64,000 nt of DNA from DASSUW01 sp963806395 (GTDB lineage Bacteria; Actinomycetota; Thermoleophilia; Solirubrobacterales; Solirubrobacteraceae). The notes beneath the pieces are model-generated. The model made no database searches. It was not told the DNA's origin and saw only the letters and a program-made list of their open reading frames with translations. The DNA is taken from positions 124,001 through 188,000 of the forward strand of contig CAWDYI010000005.1 of assembly GCA_963806395.1 (NCBI GenBank). Direction: 5' to 3'. Position 1 is the stretch's first letter, and each line of letters opens with the position of its first letter. This document shows positions 43,893 through 52,294 of this stretch, one piece after another. Both the position numbers and the translations under genes were made by a program.

Positions 43893-44225
43893 TCAGCGAG
43901 AACGGTCGGCCAAGCGCTCGGATTGGGGTATGTCCCCGCGTCCGCTCTCCGCCTCGCCGCCGAGGCCGCCTTCGCCGCCCGCCGAGCCTCCGGCGCCCGT
44001 CCGGCCGCCCTCCTTGGCCTGCTCGCCTGAAAGCTGGTCGGTGTCGCCGAGCGGGGTCTGCTCGTCCGGCGCGACGATCGCTGCCTCGCTACCGGGCGTC
44101 CCACCGCCGTGGTCGCTGTCGGCGGCGGACTCGCTGCGCTGCCTACGCGTCGCGTTGAGCACGAAGAAGGTGACGCCGGCGGCGACGAGCAGGAGGACGA
44201 GGATGGCGACGGCGACATATCCCAT
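43893..44225 (-). CDS. single-pass membrane protein with acidic tail
   Basis: The 110-aa product has one N-terminal membrane helix (VAVAILVLLLVAAGVTFFVL), a short basic stop-transfer segment, and a Gly/Glu/Ser-rich, probably disordered tail on the cytoplasmic side. No known family. GGGTAG lies exactly 9 nt before ATG 44225 with GTTT 17 nt further upstream, a SigB/F-type promoter pattern, so it is probably a general stress gene. Confidence 0.62.
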   Translation of the reverse strand: MGYVAVAILVLLLVAAGVTFFVLNATRRQRSESAADSDHGGGTPGSEAAIVAPDEQTPLGDTDQLSGEQAKEGGRTGAGGSAGGEGGLGGEAESGRGDIPQSERLADRSR

Positions 44226-44234
44226 GGGCTGGCC

Positions 44235-44280
44235 CTACCCAGGGCGGCGGCGGAGTGAAACGCCGGGCGCCGTTGGGTAG
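44235..44280. promoter_or_regulatory. divergent SigB/F-type promoters
   Basis: On the minus strand GTTT (44258-44261), 17 nt, GGGTAG (44235-44240) lead to the membrane protein gene. On the plus strand GGGTAG (44275-44280) leads to the PfpI gene, with a weaker -35 (GTGA at 44255). Both use the GGGTA -10 core of SigB/SigF-like factors. Confidence 0.5.
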
Positions 44281-44315
44281 GCCGATCGGGTACCCCGAAA
44301 CGAAGGGACCACCCG

Positions 44316-44900
44316 ATGGCGGACAAGCTTCAAGGCAAGCGGATCGCGTTCCTCGTCGCCCCCGAAGGCGTCGAGCAGGTCGAGCTCACCGAGCCGTGGA
44401 AGGCGATCGAGAGCGAGGGCGGCACGCCCGAGCTGATCTCCCTCGAAGCGGGCGAGATCCAGGCCTTCAACCACCTCGACAAGGCGGATACGTTCCCGGT
44501 CGACCGCACCGTGGCGGACGCGAGCGCGTCGGACTACGACGGGCTCGTGCTGCCGGGCGGCGTGGCGAACCCGGACAGCCTGCGGATGGACGACGACGCG
44601 GTCGCATTCGCACGCGCGTTCTTCGACCAGGCCAAGCCGGTCGGCGTGATCTGCCACGGGCCGTGGACGCTGATCGAGGCCGACGTCCTGCGCGGCCGGA
44701 CGATCACGTCGTGGCCGTCGGTGCAGACGGACATCCGCAACGCCGGCGGCACCTGGGTCGACGAGGAGGTCGTGGTCGACGAGGGCCTCGTGTCCTCGCG
44801 CAACCCCGGCGACCTTCCGGCCTTCTGCGCCAAGATCGTCGAGGAGTTCTGCGAGGGCAAGCACGAGGGCCAGCGCTCGAGCGTCGGCTCCGCTTCGTGA
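44316..44900 (+). CDS. DJ-1/PfpI family protein
   Basis: The 194-aa product has the DJ-1/PfpI fold with the nucleophile Cys in VGVICHGPWTLIEA, preceded by DGLVLPGGVANPDSLR, typical of the YraA/PfpI stress-protein branch (protease, deglycase or chaperone functions are debated). It has a ribosome site (GAAGGGA) and a SigB/F-like promoter upstream, matching stress induction. Confidence 0.88.
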   Translation: MADKLQGKRIAFLVAPEGVEQVELTEPWKAIESEGGTPELISLEAGEIQAFNHLDKADTFPVDRTVADASASDYDGLVLPGGVANPDSLRMDDDAVAFARAFFDQAKPVGVICHGPWTLIEADVLRGRTITSWPSVQTDIRNAGGTWVDEEVVVDEGLVSSRNPGDLPAFCAKIVEEFCEGKHEGQRSSVGSAS

Positions 44901-44904
44901 GTTC

Positions 44905-45552
44905 GTGACGGCGGCGATCCTGGACATCGACGGCACGCTCGTCGACACGAACTACCACCACGCGATCGCGTGGTACCGGGCGTTCCTCCAGAGCGACGTG
45001 ACGCTGCCGCTGTGGCGGATCCACCGGCAGATCGGCATGGGCGGCGACCAGCTGGTCGCCGCCCTCACCGGCGACGAGTTCGAGGACTCCCACGGCGATG
45101 ACGTGCGGGCGGCCGAGAAGGTGCTCTACATGGAGCTGATCGGCGAGGTGCGCCCGCTCGCAGGTGCCCGCGAGCTGATCGAGGACCTCAAACGCCGCGG
45201 TCACGCCGTGATCCTGGCCTCGTCGGCGAAGCCGGACGAGGTCGAGCACTACCTCGACCTGCTCGACGCGCGCGATCTGGCCGACGGCTGGACCCACTCC
45301 GGCGACGTCGAGCGCACGAAGCCGGAGCCCGACCTCGTCGAGAAGGCCGCCGAGAAGGCCGGCGGGGGCCCGGCCGTGATGGTCGGCGACTCGATCTGGG
45401 ACTGCGAGGCGGCCAAGCGGGCGGGCGTCCCCGCGGTCGCTGTGCTCACCGGCGGGTTCAGCGAGGCCGAGTTGCGCGAGGCCGGGGCGGCGTGCGTGTT
45501 CGAGTCGGTCGCGGCGCTCGGCGACGGGATCGAGGCCACGCCGCTGGTGTGA
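44905..45552 (+). CDS. HAD-superfamily hydrolase
   Basis: A phosphatase-like HAD protein of 215 aa: motif I AILDIDGTLVDTNYHH with the nucleophile Asp, motif II ILASSAKP, and motif III/IV KPEPDLVEKA then VMVGDSIWDCEAAKRAG. The cap domain between residues 15 and 80 places it with phosphoglycolate/beta-phosphoglucomutase-like enzymes; the substrate cannot be told. GTG 44905 is 4 nt after the PfpI stop, so they form an operon. Confidence 0.88.
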   Translation: MTAAILDIDGTLVDTNYHHAIAWYRAFLQSDVTLPLWRIHRQIGMGGDQLVAALTGDEFEDSHGDDVRAAEKVLYMELIGEVRPLAGARELIEDLKRRGHAVILASSAKPDEVEHYLDLLDARDLADGWTHSGDVERTKPEPDLVEKAAEKAGGGPAVMVGDSIWDCEAAKRAGVPAVAVLTGGFSEAELREAGAACVFESVAALGDGIEATPLV

Positions 45553-45622
45553 ACACTTCTGCGACCGGTAGCCTTGGTGGATCGCGCGGCCCGGATTCAC
45601 AGCGCGAGCCAATCGCCTACCT

Positions 45623-46429
45623 ATGAGCCCGACTTCCCCCGAGCGGCCGGTGGTGGCCGCCACTGAGGCGGAACCCGTCGGCCCGACCCGTGCCGAGGAG
45701 GATCGGCGACTGCTGATCCGCTACCACCGGCAGGGCGACCGAGCGGCCCGCGAGCAGCTGGTCGAGCGCCTGCTTCCGCTCGCGCGGCGGATGGCGCGCC
45801 GCTACCGGCGCTCCGACGAGCCGCTCGACGATCTCATCCAGGTCGCCACGCTCGGGCTGATAAAGGCAATTGACCGTTTCGATCCGTCGCGCGAAACCGC
45901 GTTCTCGTCATACGCGGTGCCCACGATGCTGGGGGAGCTGAAGCGGTACTTCCGCGACAACGGCTGGGCGGTGCACGTGCCGCGCGGGATGCAGGAGCGC
46001 GTGATGCAGGTCGACAACGCGGTCAAGGACCTCTCGCGCCGGCTGGGGCGTTCGCCCTCGGTCTCCGAGATCGGCGACCAGCTCGAGCTCTCACAGGAGC
46101 AGGTTCTGGAGGCGATGCAGGCGGCATCGGCCTACGACGCCGTCTCGCTCGACTCGTTCCGGTTCGGCGACGAGGGCGACGGCGAGACGTACGCCGAGTC
46201 GATCGGGGTCGAGGACGAGCGCTTCGAGATGGTGGAGTACGGAGCCACGATCGCCCCGACGCTCCAGGCGCTCCCGCCGCGCGACCGGATCGTGCTCCAC
46301 CTGCGGTTCGTCGAGGACCTCACGCAGGCCGAGATCGCCGAGCGCGTGGGCGTCTCCCAGATGCACGTGTCGCGGCTGATCCGCCGCGCGCTCGAGCGCC
46401 TGCGGACCGTGGCCGAGCACGCAGGCTGA
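45623..46429 (+). CDS. SigB/SigF/SigG-type RNA polymerase sigma factor
   Basis: A 268-aa stress-type sigma factor with regions 2, 3 and 4: LDDLIQVATLGLIKAIDRFDPSRETAFSSYAVPTMLGELKRYFRDNGW, then VSEIGDQLELSQEQVLEAMQAAS, then LPPRDRIVLHLRFVEDLTQAEIAERVGVSQMHVSRLIRRAL. It is likely controlled by one of the RsbV/RsbW modules here and likely reads GTTT-N15-GGGTA promoters such as those before csbD-like, the Crp-like and the membrane protein gene. It is a close paralog of the broken gene at 37957. Confidence 0.92.
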   Translation: MSPTSPERPVVAATEAEPVGPTRAEEDRRLLIRYHRQGDRAAREQLVERLLPLARRMARRYRRSDEPLDDLIQVATLGLIKAIDRFDPSRETAFSSYAVPTMLGELKRYFRDNGWAVHVPRGMQERVMQVDNAVKDLSRRLGRSPSVSEIGDQLELSQEQVLEAMQAASAYDAVSLDSFRFGDEGDGETYAESIGVEDERFEMVEYGATIAPTLQALPPRDRIVLHLRFVEDLTQAEIAERVGVSQMHVSRLIRRALERLRTVAEHAG

Positions 46430-46466
46430 GCGCGGCGACGCTCGGCGCGCCAACTGCCCGCGCGCC

Positions 46467-46491
46467 GTTTCCTCCCTTCCCCGTTGGGTAG
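46467..46491 (+). promoter_or_regulatory. SigB/F-type promoter of the CsbD gene
   Basis: GTTT (46467-46470), a 15-nt spacer and GGGTAG (46486-46491) match the general stress consensus. ATG lies 9 nt further, so the mRNA is probably leaderless or nearly so. Confidence 0.65.
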
Positions 46492-46500
46492 GCCAACGAC

Positions 46501-46689
46501 ATGAGCCTCACCGACAAGATCACAGGACGCATCAAGAAGGCCGCGGGCGACCTCACCGACGACGCATCGCTGCGTCGCGAGGGCCGCGACGAAGAGCGCA
46601 AGGGCGAGGCGAAGGACGAGCTCGCGCGTGCGCACGACAAGGCCGATCGCAAGGCGGAAGAGGTCTCGGACCTCGAGCGTCGCACTTGA
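46501..46689 (+). CDS. CsbD family stress protein
   Basis: CsbD proteins are small, highly charged general-stress proteins. The 62-aa product begins MSLTDKITGRIKKAAGDLTDDASLRREGRDEERKG, the family signature (KxxGxxKxxxGxxTxD...). It has an upstream SigB/F-type promoter. Its stop overlaps the next start (TGATG). Confidence 0.85.
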   Translation: MSLTDKITGRIKKAAGDLTDDASLRREGRDEERKGEAKDELARAHDKADRKAEEVSDLERRT

Positions 46690-46850
46690 TGGAAAGCCCC
46701 GACCAGGCTGAGCAGGGGTATCCCGAGGAGGCGCCGCCAGGCGCCGATCCCGCGGGCGGTGGCGGGCGGCCCGACGACGAGCCGCCCGCCCAGGATGCCC
46801 CTGACAACGACGACGGCAAGGCAACGGGGAATCCGCACGATCACGACTGA
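46689..46850 (+). CDS. small acidic disordered protein, 53 aa
   Basis: ATG 46689 overlaps the CsbD stop codon. The 53 codons encode an acidic, Pro/Gly-rich and probably unstructured peptide (starting MESPDQAEQGYPEEAPPGAD and ending NPHDHD). Its coupling to csbD and codon bias suggest it is real and stress-induced; no function is known. Confidence 0.55.
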   Translation: MESPDQAEQGYPEEAPPGADPAGGGGRPDDEPPAQDAPDNDDGKATGNPHDHD

Positions 46851-46877
46851 GGGCACCGGGGTACCTAGGATCCCCAG

Positions 46878-47276
46878 ATGCCTGCGGTCGAGGAGCAGAT
46901 CGACGTACCGATCCCGGTCGCGATGGCCTACGGCGAGTGGACGCAGTTCGAGCGGTTCCCGCGTTTCATGGCGGGCATCGCGGAGGTGCGGCAGGTCGAC
47001 GAGACGCACCTGCACTGGCGCGGGACGCTCGACGGCGTCGAGTGCGAGTGGGTCGCCGAGGTGACCGAGTTGCGGCCGCACGAGCGGATCGTCTGGCGCG
47101 CGACCGGCGGCTATGCCAATGCCGGCATCGTCACCTTCCTCCAGCTCGATCAGCAGACCACCCGGATCACGATGTCGGCGGACGTGGACGATCCCGACGC
47201 CCTCACGGCGATCGAGGAGCGCGTGCGGGGAGACCTGGAGCGGTTCCGGGAAATGGTCGCGCGCAGCGCGCTCTAG
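46878..47276 (+). CDS. SRPBCC family protein (cyclase/dehydrase-like)
   Basis: The 132-aa product is of the small polyketide cyclase/dehydrase group: EEQIDVPIPVAMAYGEWTQFERFPRFMAGIAEVRQ with the W-x-F-x-x-F-P motif, and ERIVWRATGG. It lies in the stress region and may act on membrane or lipid state. TAGGAT (46866-46871) is 6 nt before the ATG. Its stop overlaps the convergent PP2C gene by 4 nt. Confidence 0.82.
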   Translation: MPAVEEQIDVPIPVAMAYGEWTQFERFPRFMAGIAEVRQVDETHLHWRGTLDGVECEWVAEVTELRPHERIVWRATGGYANAGIVTFLQLDQQTTRITMSADVDDPDALTAIEERVRGDLERFREMVARSAL

Positions 47277-48937
47277 CTCGCCCGCAAGGCCAGCAGCGCG
47301 ATGTCGTCGCGCGCCACCGGGAGCGATCCGGTCGCCGCGTCGAGCAAGCGGCTCACCGTCTCCTCGACCGGCACGCCGGCCGAAGCACGCGCTGCGGCCG
47401 CGAGCTCCTCGGGCTCCCACACGTGGTCCGGCGCTCCGGCCTCGGTCAGGCCGTCGGTGTACAGCAGGAGCGTGTCGCCGCTGCCCAGCTCAGCCGATCG
47501 GTCCTGGAGGTCGGGGTGTTCGACGAGGCCGAGCAGCGTCCCAGGCGTTCCGATCTCCTCGACGGACCCGTCCGCACGGACCACGAGCGGCAGCGGGTGG
47601 CCGCCGCAGGCGACCGAGACGCGCGGCGGCGAGCGACTGAGGTCCAGGTGCGCGCAGGCGATCGTGCAGAAGCGTCCCACGGCGTCGCCGGACTGCTGCT
47701 GGATCATCGCGTCGCTCAGCCAGCGCAGGATCGCGCTCGGTGAGCGCCGCCGCACGGCCGCGGCGCGGATCGTGTAGCGCGCGAGCGCCGTCACCGCGGC
47801 GGCCTCGGCGCCCTTGCCGCAGACGTCGCCGATCACCGCGTACCACTGGTCCTCGGCGGTGCTGAACACGTCGTAGAAGTCGCCGCCGACCTCGAGGCCC
47901 CTGCCCGCCGGCCGGTACGCGGCGGCGATCTCGATGCCGGGCAGCTCGGGCAGCACCGGAGGCAGCAAAGAGGACTGCAGCGTCGCCGAGATCGACGACG
48001 CGGTCTCGTACAGCCGCGCGTTCTCCACCGCGGCGGCGGCGCGCAGCGCCAGGTCCTCGGCGAGCGCGAGGTCGTGTTCGTCGAACCGCCGGCCCGACTC
48101 GGCCGAGGCGAACGTGATCACGCCGAGCACGCGGTCGCGCAGCGTCATCGGCGCCAGCATCGCGGATCGCAGGCCGACCGAGCGCAGGACCTCGAGGTGC
48201 TCCGGATCGCGCGCCGCCTGCTCGAGGATCTCGTCGGGGATCTCGCGATGCAGCTCCGACCGGCCGCTGCGCAGCACGCCGAACGCGCCCTGCTCCGCGC
48301 GCTGGTCCGGCGGGTAGCGCTCGTGCAACTCGGCCGCGAGCGCCACTCGCGCCGGATCCACGTGCGCGACCGCCACGCGCTCGAAGCCGTCTCCGGCAGC
48401 GAGGTCGACCGCGCACCAGTCGGCCACGGCCGGAACCGCGAGCCGTGCGACGGCGCGCAGCGTCTGCTGGTAGTCGAGCGAGCCCGCCAGCACGCGGCTG
48501 GCGTCGGCCAGGAAGCGGTGCCCGTGCTCGGCGCGCTTGATGTCCGTTATGTCTTCGATCACGTTGATCGCCAGCCGCACGACCCCGTCGCTGTCGAACA
48601 CGGGTGTGGACTGGATGCGCGACCAGCGTTCCTCGGCGCTCTTCCAGTGGTGATAGCGAACGGTCAGCGGCGGCGGGTGCTCGCCGGCCAGCGCGCGCCG
48701 GCCGGGCAGCTGGTCGAGCGGGACCGGTGCCCCGTCCTCGGCCCAGAACTCGAACCGGCCGACGAGCTCTCGCGGCGACACGGCGAGCATCTCGTCGGCG
48801 CTCGCGAACCCGAGCAGCCGCACCGCGGCGGCGTTCACGTACACGAGGCCGCCGGCCGGGGACTGCGCCGTCACGGCGTCGGCCACGCCCTCGAGAATCG
48901 CCTTCAGGTCGTCGCGCGTCGCCGCGGGCTCGGCCAC
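47273..48937 (-). CDS. PAS-GAF-PP2C (SpoIIE-type) phosphatase
   Basis: A 554-aa signalling protein: PAS domain (ILEGVADAVTAQSPAGGLVYVNAAAVRLLGF), GAF domain (about 150-300), and a SpoIIE/RsbU-type PP2C phosphatase (GLEVGGDFYDVF, VIGDVCGKGAEAAAVTALARYTIR, LLLYTDGLTEAG) with the metal aspartates. Such proteins dephosphorylate RsbV-like antagonists and so activate stress sigma factors. TAGACT 7 nt before GTG 48937 suggests a leaderless mRNA. It probably feeds one of the three antagonists coded in this window. Confidence 0.9.
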   Translation of the reverse strand: MAEPAATRDDLKAILEGVADAVTAQSPAGGLVYVNAAAVRLLGFASADEMLAVSPRELVGRFEFWAEDGAPVPLDQLPGRRALAGEHPPPLTVRYHHWKSAEERWSRIQSTPVFDSDGVVRLAINVIEDITDIKRAEHGHRFLADASRVLAGSLDYQQTLRAVARLAVPAVADWCAVDLAAGDGFERVAVAHVDPARVALAAELHERYPPDQRAEQGAFGVLRSGRSELHREIPDEILEQAARDPEHLEVLRSVGLRSAMLAPMTLRDRVLGVITFASAESGRRFDEHDLALAEDLALRAAAAVENARLYETASSISATLQSSLLPPVLPELPGIEIAAAYRPAGRGLEVGGDFYDVFSTAEDQWYAVIGDVCGKGAEAAAVTALARYTIRAAAVRRRSPSAILRWLSDAMIQQQSGDAVGRFCTIACAHLDLSRSPPRVSVACGGHPLPLVVRADGSVEEIGTPGTLLGLVEHPDLQDRSAELGSGDTLLLYTDGLTEAGAPDHVWEPEELAAAARASAGVPVEETVSRLLDAATGSLPVARDDIALLALRAS

Positions 48938-48947
48938 GGCGCGCAGT

Positions 48948-49460
48948 CTATGCGAGGCCTTCCGCCTCGTACTCGCGCAGGTAACCCTCGAACAGGCGCC
49001 GGTGGCCCTCCTCGTCGTGGAGGATCGTGATCACCATGTCCTGCGTCACCCAGTCGACGCCGTCGCTGACCTCGATGATGCGGTTGTAGTGCTCGATCGC
49101 GCCGGTCTCGGCCTCGATCACGCCCTTGATGACGTGGACGATGTCGGTCTGGTGCTCAGGCGGCTGCAGGTAGTTCTGCTCGGCGGTGAACTCGAGCGAT
49201 CCGGGGACGACGCCGTACAGCTCCTTGATCCGCGCGGCGAACTGCTGAGCGTGGCCGAGCTCCTCCTGGACGTCCTCCTGGAGCGACTCGACGATCTCCT
49301 GCGCGCGGACGCCGTCCGGGTTGATCGAGTTGGCGATGTAGCTCATCACCGTCTCGATCTCCATCCAGTACGCCTTCTTCAGCAGCTCGATCAGCTCTTC
49401 GCGCCGCGCGGTCTTGTCGTCGGACAGGATGCCCTCTGAGCTCGAGCGAACACTGGCCAT
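48948..49460 (-). CDS. ferritin-like diiron protein
   Basis: The 170-aa helical protein carries two ExxH-type repeats: AYWMEIETVMSYIAN, DVQEELGHAQQFAARIKEL, GVIEAETGAIEHYNRIIEV and ILHDEEGHRRLFEGYL, giving the four Glu and two His of a ferritin-like diiron site (bacterioferritin/rubrerythrin group). It probably stores iron or detoxifies peroxide under stress. A good ribosome site (AAGGAGAG) precedes ATG 49460. Confidence 0.85.
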   Translation of the reverse strand: MASVRSSSEGILSDDKTARREELIELLKKAYWMEIETVMSYIANSINPDGVRAQEIVESLQEDVQEELGHAQQFAARIKELYGVVPGSLEFTAEQNYLQPPEHQTDIVHVIKGVIEAETGAIEHYNRIIEVSDGVDWVTQDMVITILHDEEGHRRLFEGYLREYEAEGLA

Positions 49461-49517
49461 GACGGGTCTCTCTCCTTGGAGTCGGGGTATCGGTACTTAG
49501 GACCGCATACAACCGGA

Positions 49518-50390
49518 TCAATGTGGGCCGAGCGCCTCGCGCAGCCGATCCATCGCAGCGATCAGTTGATCGGGGTCCACATCCTCGCTGTCGCGCGCGA
49601 ACCGCCGCGACGGGCGCAGCACGTCCTGCCCGCGCAGCTCTGCCGCCGTCGGCCGGCGGGTGAGCGTCTGCGCGTCGGGCGGATCGCCCCGCAGCAGCCA
49701 CGAGCCGTCCGGGCGGCGGATCAGCTCCTCGCGCTCGGCGAGCTCGCTGAGCGCCGTCGACACGGTCGGCCGGCGGGCGCCGACGAGCTGGCCGAGGATC
49801 CGGTGGGTCAGCGCCAACGGCACGACCACGCCGTCGCCGGAGACGCGGCCCCAACGCTCGGCGAGGTGCCAGAACAGCGCCTTCAGCCGGCGGTCGACGC
49901 GCGTGAGCTGCGAGATCGCCTGCGTGGTCGCCAGGCGCAACGACCGCTCGCCGAGCCGGTCGAACAGCGCGGCGGTGATCTCCGGGTAGCGCGCGGCCTC
50001 GGCCGCGAACCGGCGGTCGAGCACCGCCAGCGTGACGGAGGAGAGCACGGACCAGACGGCCTGGACGGGCAGCAGGCCTGCGGAGCTGGAGCTCTGCCAC
50101 GGCCGCACGAGGTCGCCCGGGCCAAGAAGCTCGGCGCTCACGTGGTCGGCGACGACGAGCTCGCGGGCGAGCACGCCGTCGAGCACCAGCAGGCCGACGT
50201 GATCGGCGCTTGCTCCGGACAGGCGCGTGACGTCCCACGGGCCCACTGCCAGCCGGTGGGTGCGCACGACCAGCTCGCGCTCGGCCTCCGCCCGGCGGTT
50301 CGCGCTCAGCAGAGCGCCGAGCTCCGGGTCTGCCTCGAGCAGCCGGATCGCCTCCGATGTTCTCGCTATCCGTGGATTCCCGCCAGACAC
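49518..50390 (-). CDS. Crp/Fnr-family transcriptional regulator
   Basis: The 290-aa protein has a cyclic-nucleotide-binding-like N-terminal barrel (HVGLLVLDGVLARELVVADHVSAELLGPGDLVRP) and a winged helix of the Crp type (PLALTHRILGQLVGARRPTVSTALSELAEREELIRR). The Arg-Ala signature for cAMP is absent, so the ligand is unknown. About 50 extra residues follow the DNA-binding domain. GGGTAG lies 9 nt before GTG 50390, which suggests SigB/F control. Confidence 0.84.
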   Translation of the reverse strand: MSGGNPRIARTSEAIRLLEADPELGALLSANRRAEAERELVVRTHRLAVGPWDVTRLSGASADHVGLLVLDGVLARELVVADHVSAELLGPGDLVRPWQSSSSAGLLPVQAVWSVLSSVTLAVLDRRFAAEAARYPEITAALFDRLGERSLRLATTQAISQLTRVDRRLKALFWHLAERWGRVSGDGVVVPLALTHRILGQLVGARRPTVSTALSELAEREELIRRPDGSWLLRGDPPDAQTLTRRPTAAELRGQDVLRPSRRFARDSEDVDPDQLIAAMDRLREALGPH

Positions 50391-50399
50391 ATCAATCGC

Positions 50400-50405
50400 C
50401 TACCC
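50400..50405 (-). promoter_or_regulatory. GGGTAG -10 box of the Crp-like gene
   Basis: GGGTAG on the minus strand lies exactly 9 nt before GTG 50390, the same distance as for the csbD-like and membrane protein genes. A matching -35 (GTTT) was not clear. Confidence 0.4.
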
Positions 50406-50447
50406 GGCGGCGTCGGATTCCAGACACCGCCGGGCGGCTCTCCACCG

Positions 50448-51095
50448 TCAATCGACGAACCCGGCGCGATCGACCTTGCGGTGGTAGCGCTCGCCGGCCT
50501 TGCCGCCGGCCATCGCGGCCACCAGCGTTCCGGCGAGCACGACGGCGAGCGCGATCGCGCCACCGGTCGCGAGCTCTGCGTCACCGACCGGCAGGGCCGG
50601 CAGGTTGAGCTGGTCGAGGACGTTGTACTCGGCGCCCAGGAGCGCGCCCGCTGCGGCGAGCACCACGGTCACGACCAGGCCGATCAGCCACGCGCCGATG
50701 CCCTGCCGGGCGCCGTCGAAGCGCGACATCCGGCCGGCGACGTAGCCGCCGCCGAAGTAGGACAGCGCGAGCGCGCCAAGCAGCGCGATCGCTCCTCCGA
50801 GCCCGATCTCCCTCGAATCGCCGATGCTGTCGTCGGTGGGCAGGTCGGTGAGGCCGACCGCGGCGCCCGCGGCGGCGAGCAGCCCGACGAGCAGCGCGCC
50901 CAGTCCGATGGCCACCAGCCAGCCGAAGAAGGCGGCGCCCCAGTTGATTCCCCCGAACTCCTCGCGCTGGCGCGCTCGCACGGCATGCATGCGCTCGCGC
51001 GGATCGGCGGTCGCCGACCCGTTAGGGTGCGCTGCGGGACGGTCGGCCACGGCGGTTGCGCCTTGATCGTCGTTGCGCTTGAAGCGGTCGAGCAT
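50448..51095 (-). CDS. membrane protein, 215 aa
   Basis: A charged, probably cytoplasmic N-terminus (about 45 residues) is followed by four membrane helices (WGAAFFGWLVAIGLGALLVGLLAAAGAAVGL; GGAIALLGALALSYFGGGYVAGRM; AWLIGLVVTVVLAAAGALLG; GAIALAVVLAGTLVAAMAGG). The GGYVAGRMSRFDGARQG segment is seen in uncharacterised actinobacterial stress-region membrane proteins. Function unknown. Divergent from the sigma-70 gene. Confidence 0.68.
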   Translation of the reverse strand: MLDRFKRNDDQGATAVADRPAAHPNGSATADPRERMHAVRARQREEFGGINWGAAFFGWLVAIGLGALLVGLLAAAGAAVGLTDLPTDDSIGDSREIGLGGAIALLGALALSYFGGGYVAGRMSRFDGARQGIGAWLIGLVVTVVLAAAGALLGAEYNVLDQLNLPALPVGDAELATGGAIALAVVLAGTLVAAMAGGKAGERYHRKVDRAGFVD

Positions 51096-51215
51096 TCGGT
51101 CTCCCCGTCCGATGATGTTCTTGACCCGACTGTTCCCGCGCTGACCGTGGGGCCAAACGCCCCGACTTGCGGTGCGCTCGGTTTAGTCGCATAGGTATAC
51201 GGAGACGAACACCCC

Positions 51216-52280
51216 TTGACGATGAGCTCGGCACAAAACGCGTTCAGCGGCGCTCTCGCTGCGCTGATCGACCGCGGCGAAGACGGCGGCTGCTTGGAGC
51301 TCAGTGAGGTTGACGAGTTCGTACAGGCGCTCGACCTCGAGGAAGCGGACCTCACGAAGCTGTACGAGCAGCTCGAAGCCCGCGGGATCACCGTGCGCGA
51401 TGACTGCGGTCGCGAGTCCGCCCCCGTCGCCCCGGTCGACGACGCCGTGCTGGCGCACGTCACGACCGACACGCTCCAGCTGTTCCTGAACGAGATCGGC
51501 CGCCACCGGCTTCTGATGCCGGAGGAGGAGATCGAGCTGGCGCGCCGGATCGAGCGCGGCGACCTCGAGGCCAAGGAGCGCATGATCAACGCGAACCTTC
51601 GCCTGGTCGTCTCGATCGCCAAGAAGTACCAGGGCTCCGAGCTGACGCTGCTCGACCTCATCCAGGAGGGGATCCTCGGGCTGATCCGCGCCGTCGAGAA
51701 GTTCGACTGGAGGCGCGGCTACCGCTTCTCGACGTACGCGACCTGGTGGATCCGCCAGGCGGTGGAGCGCGGGATGGACGCGAAGGCCCGCACGATCAAG
51801 CTGCCGATCAATCTGGTGCGCACGCAGCGGAAAGTCGCGCGTGCGGAGAACGCCCTGTCGACCAAGCTCGACCGTCAGCCGACGGACTCAGAGGTCGCCG
51901 CCGAGGCGCAGATCTCGGTCGACGACCTGCACGCGATGCGCGACGCCGCACGCACCGTGACCTCGCTCGACCGCCCGCTGGGCGAGAACGACGACGCGTC
52001 GTTCGGCGACCTCCTGCCCTCCGACGGACCGGGGCCCGAGGACGAGGTGCACATCTCGCTGCGCGAGCAGGCGCTGCGCCACGCGCTCGACGAACTGCCC
52101 GAGCGCGAGCGGACGGTCGTCGCCCTGCGCTACGGCATCGACGGCGGAGAGCCGACCCCGCTGCGGGAGATCGGCCGCCGCCTGGGCATCACGCCCGAGC
52201 GCGTGCGCCAGATCGAGTCGAAGGCGCTCGGCCGGCTCGGCCGGATGCGCGAGCTGGACGCACTCCGCCAGGCTGCCTGA
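51216..52280 (+). CDS. group 2 sigma-70 factor (RpoD/HrdB-like)
   Basis: The product of about 354 aa is a primary-like sigma factor: a region 1.1-like acidic N-terminus, region 1.2 (DTLQLFLNEIGRHRLLMPEEEIELARRIERGD), region 2 (NLRLVVSIAKKYQG, LIQEGILGLIRAVEKFDWRRGYRFSTYATWWIRQAV), region 3, and region 4 (LPERERTVVALRYGIDGGEPTPLREIGRRLGITPERVRQIESKAL). It lacks the long N-terminal Lys/Ala-rich region of a main HrdB, so it is probably an alternative housekeeping-like factor. TTG 51216 or ATG 51222 can be the start. Confidence 0.9.
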   Translation: MTMSSAQNAFSGALAALIDRGEDGGCLELSEVDEFVQALDLEEADLTKLYEQLEARGITVRDDCGRESAPVAPVDDAVLAHVTTDTLQLFLNEIGRHRLLMPEEEIELARRIERGDLEAKERMINANLRLVVSIAKKYQGSELTLLDLIQEGILGLIRAVEKFDWRRGYRFSTYATWWIRQAVERGMDAKARTIKLPINLVRTQRKVARAENALSTKLDRQPTDSEVAAEAQISVDDLHAMRDAARTVTSLDRPLGENDDASFGDLLPSDGPGPEDEVHISLREQALRHALDELPERERTVVALRYGIDGGEPTPLREIGRRLGITPERVRQIESKALGRLGRMRELDALRQAA

Positions 52281-52294
52281 CCGCGTCCACGCCG

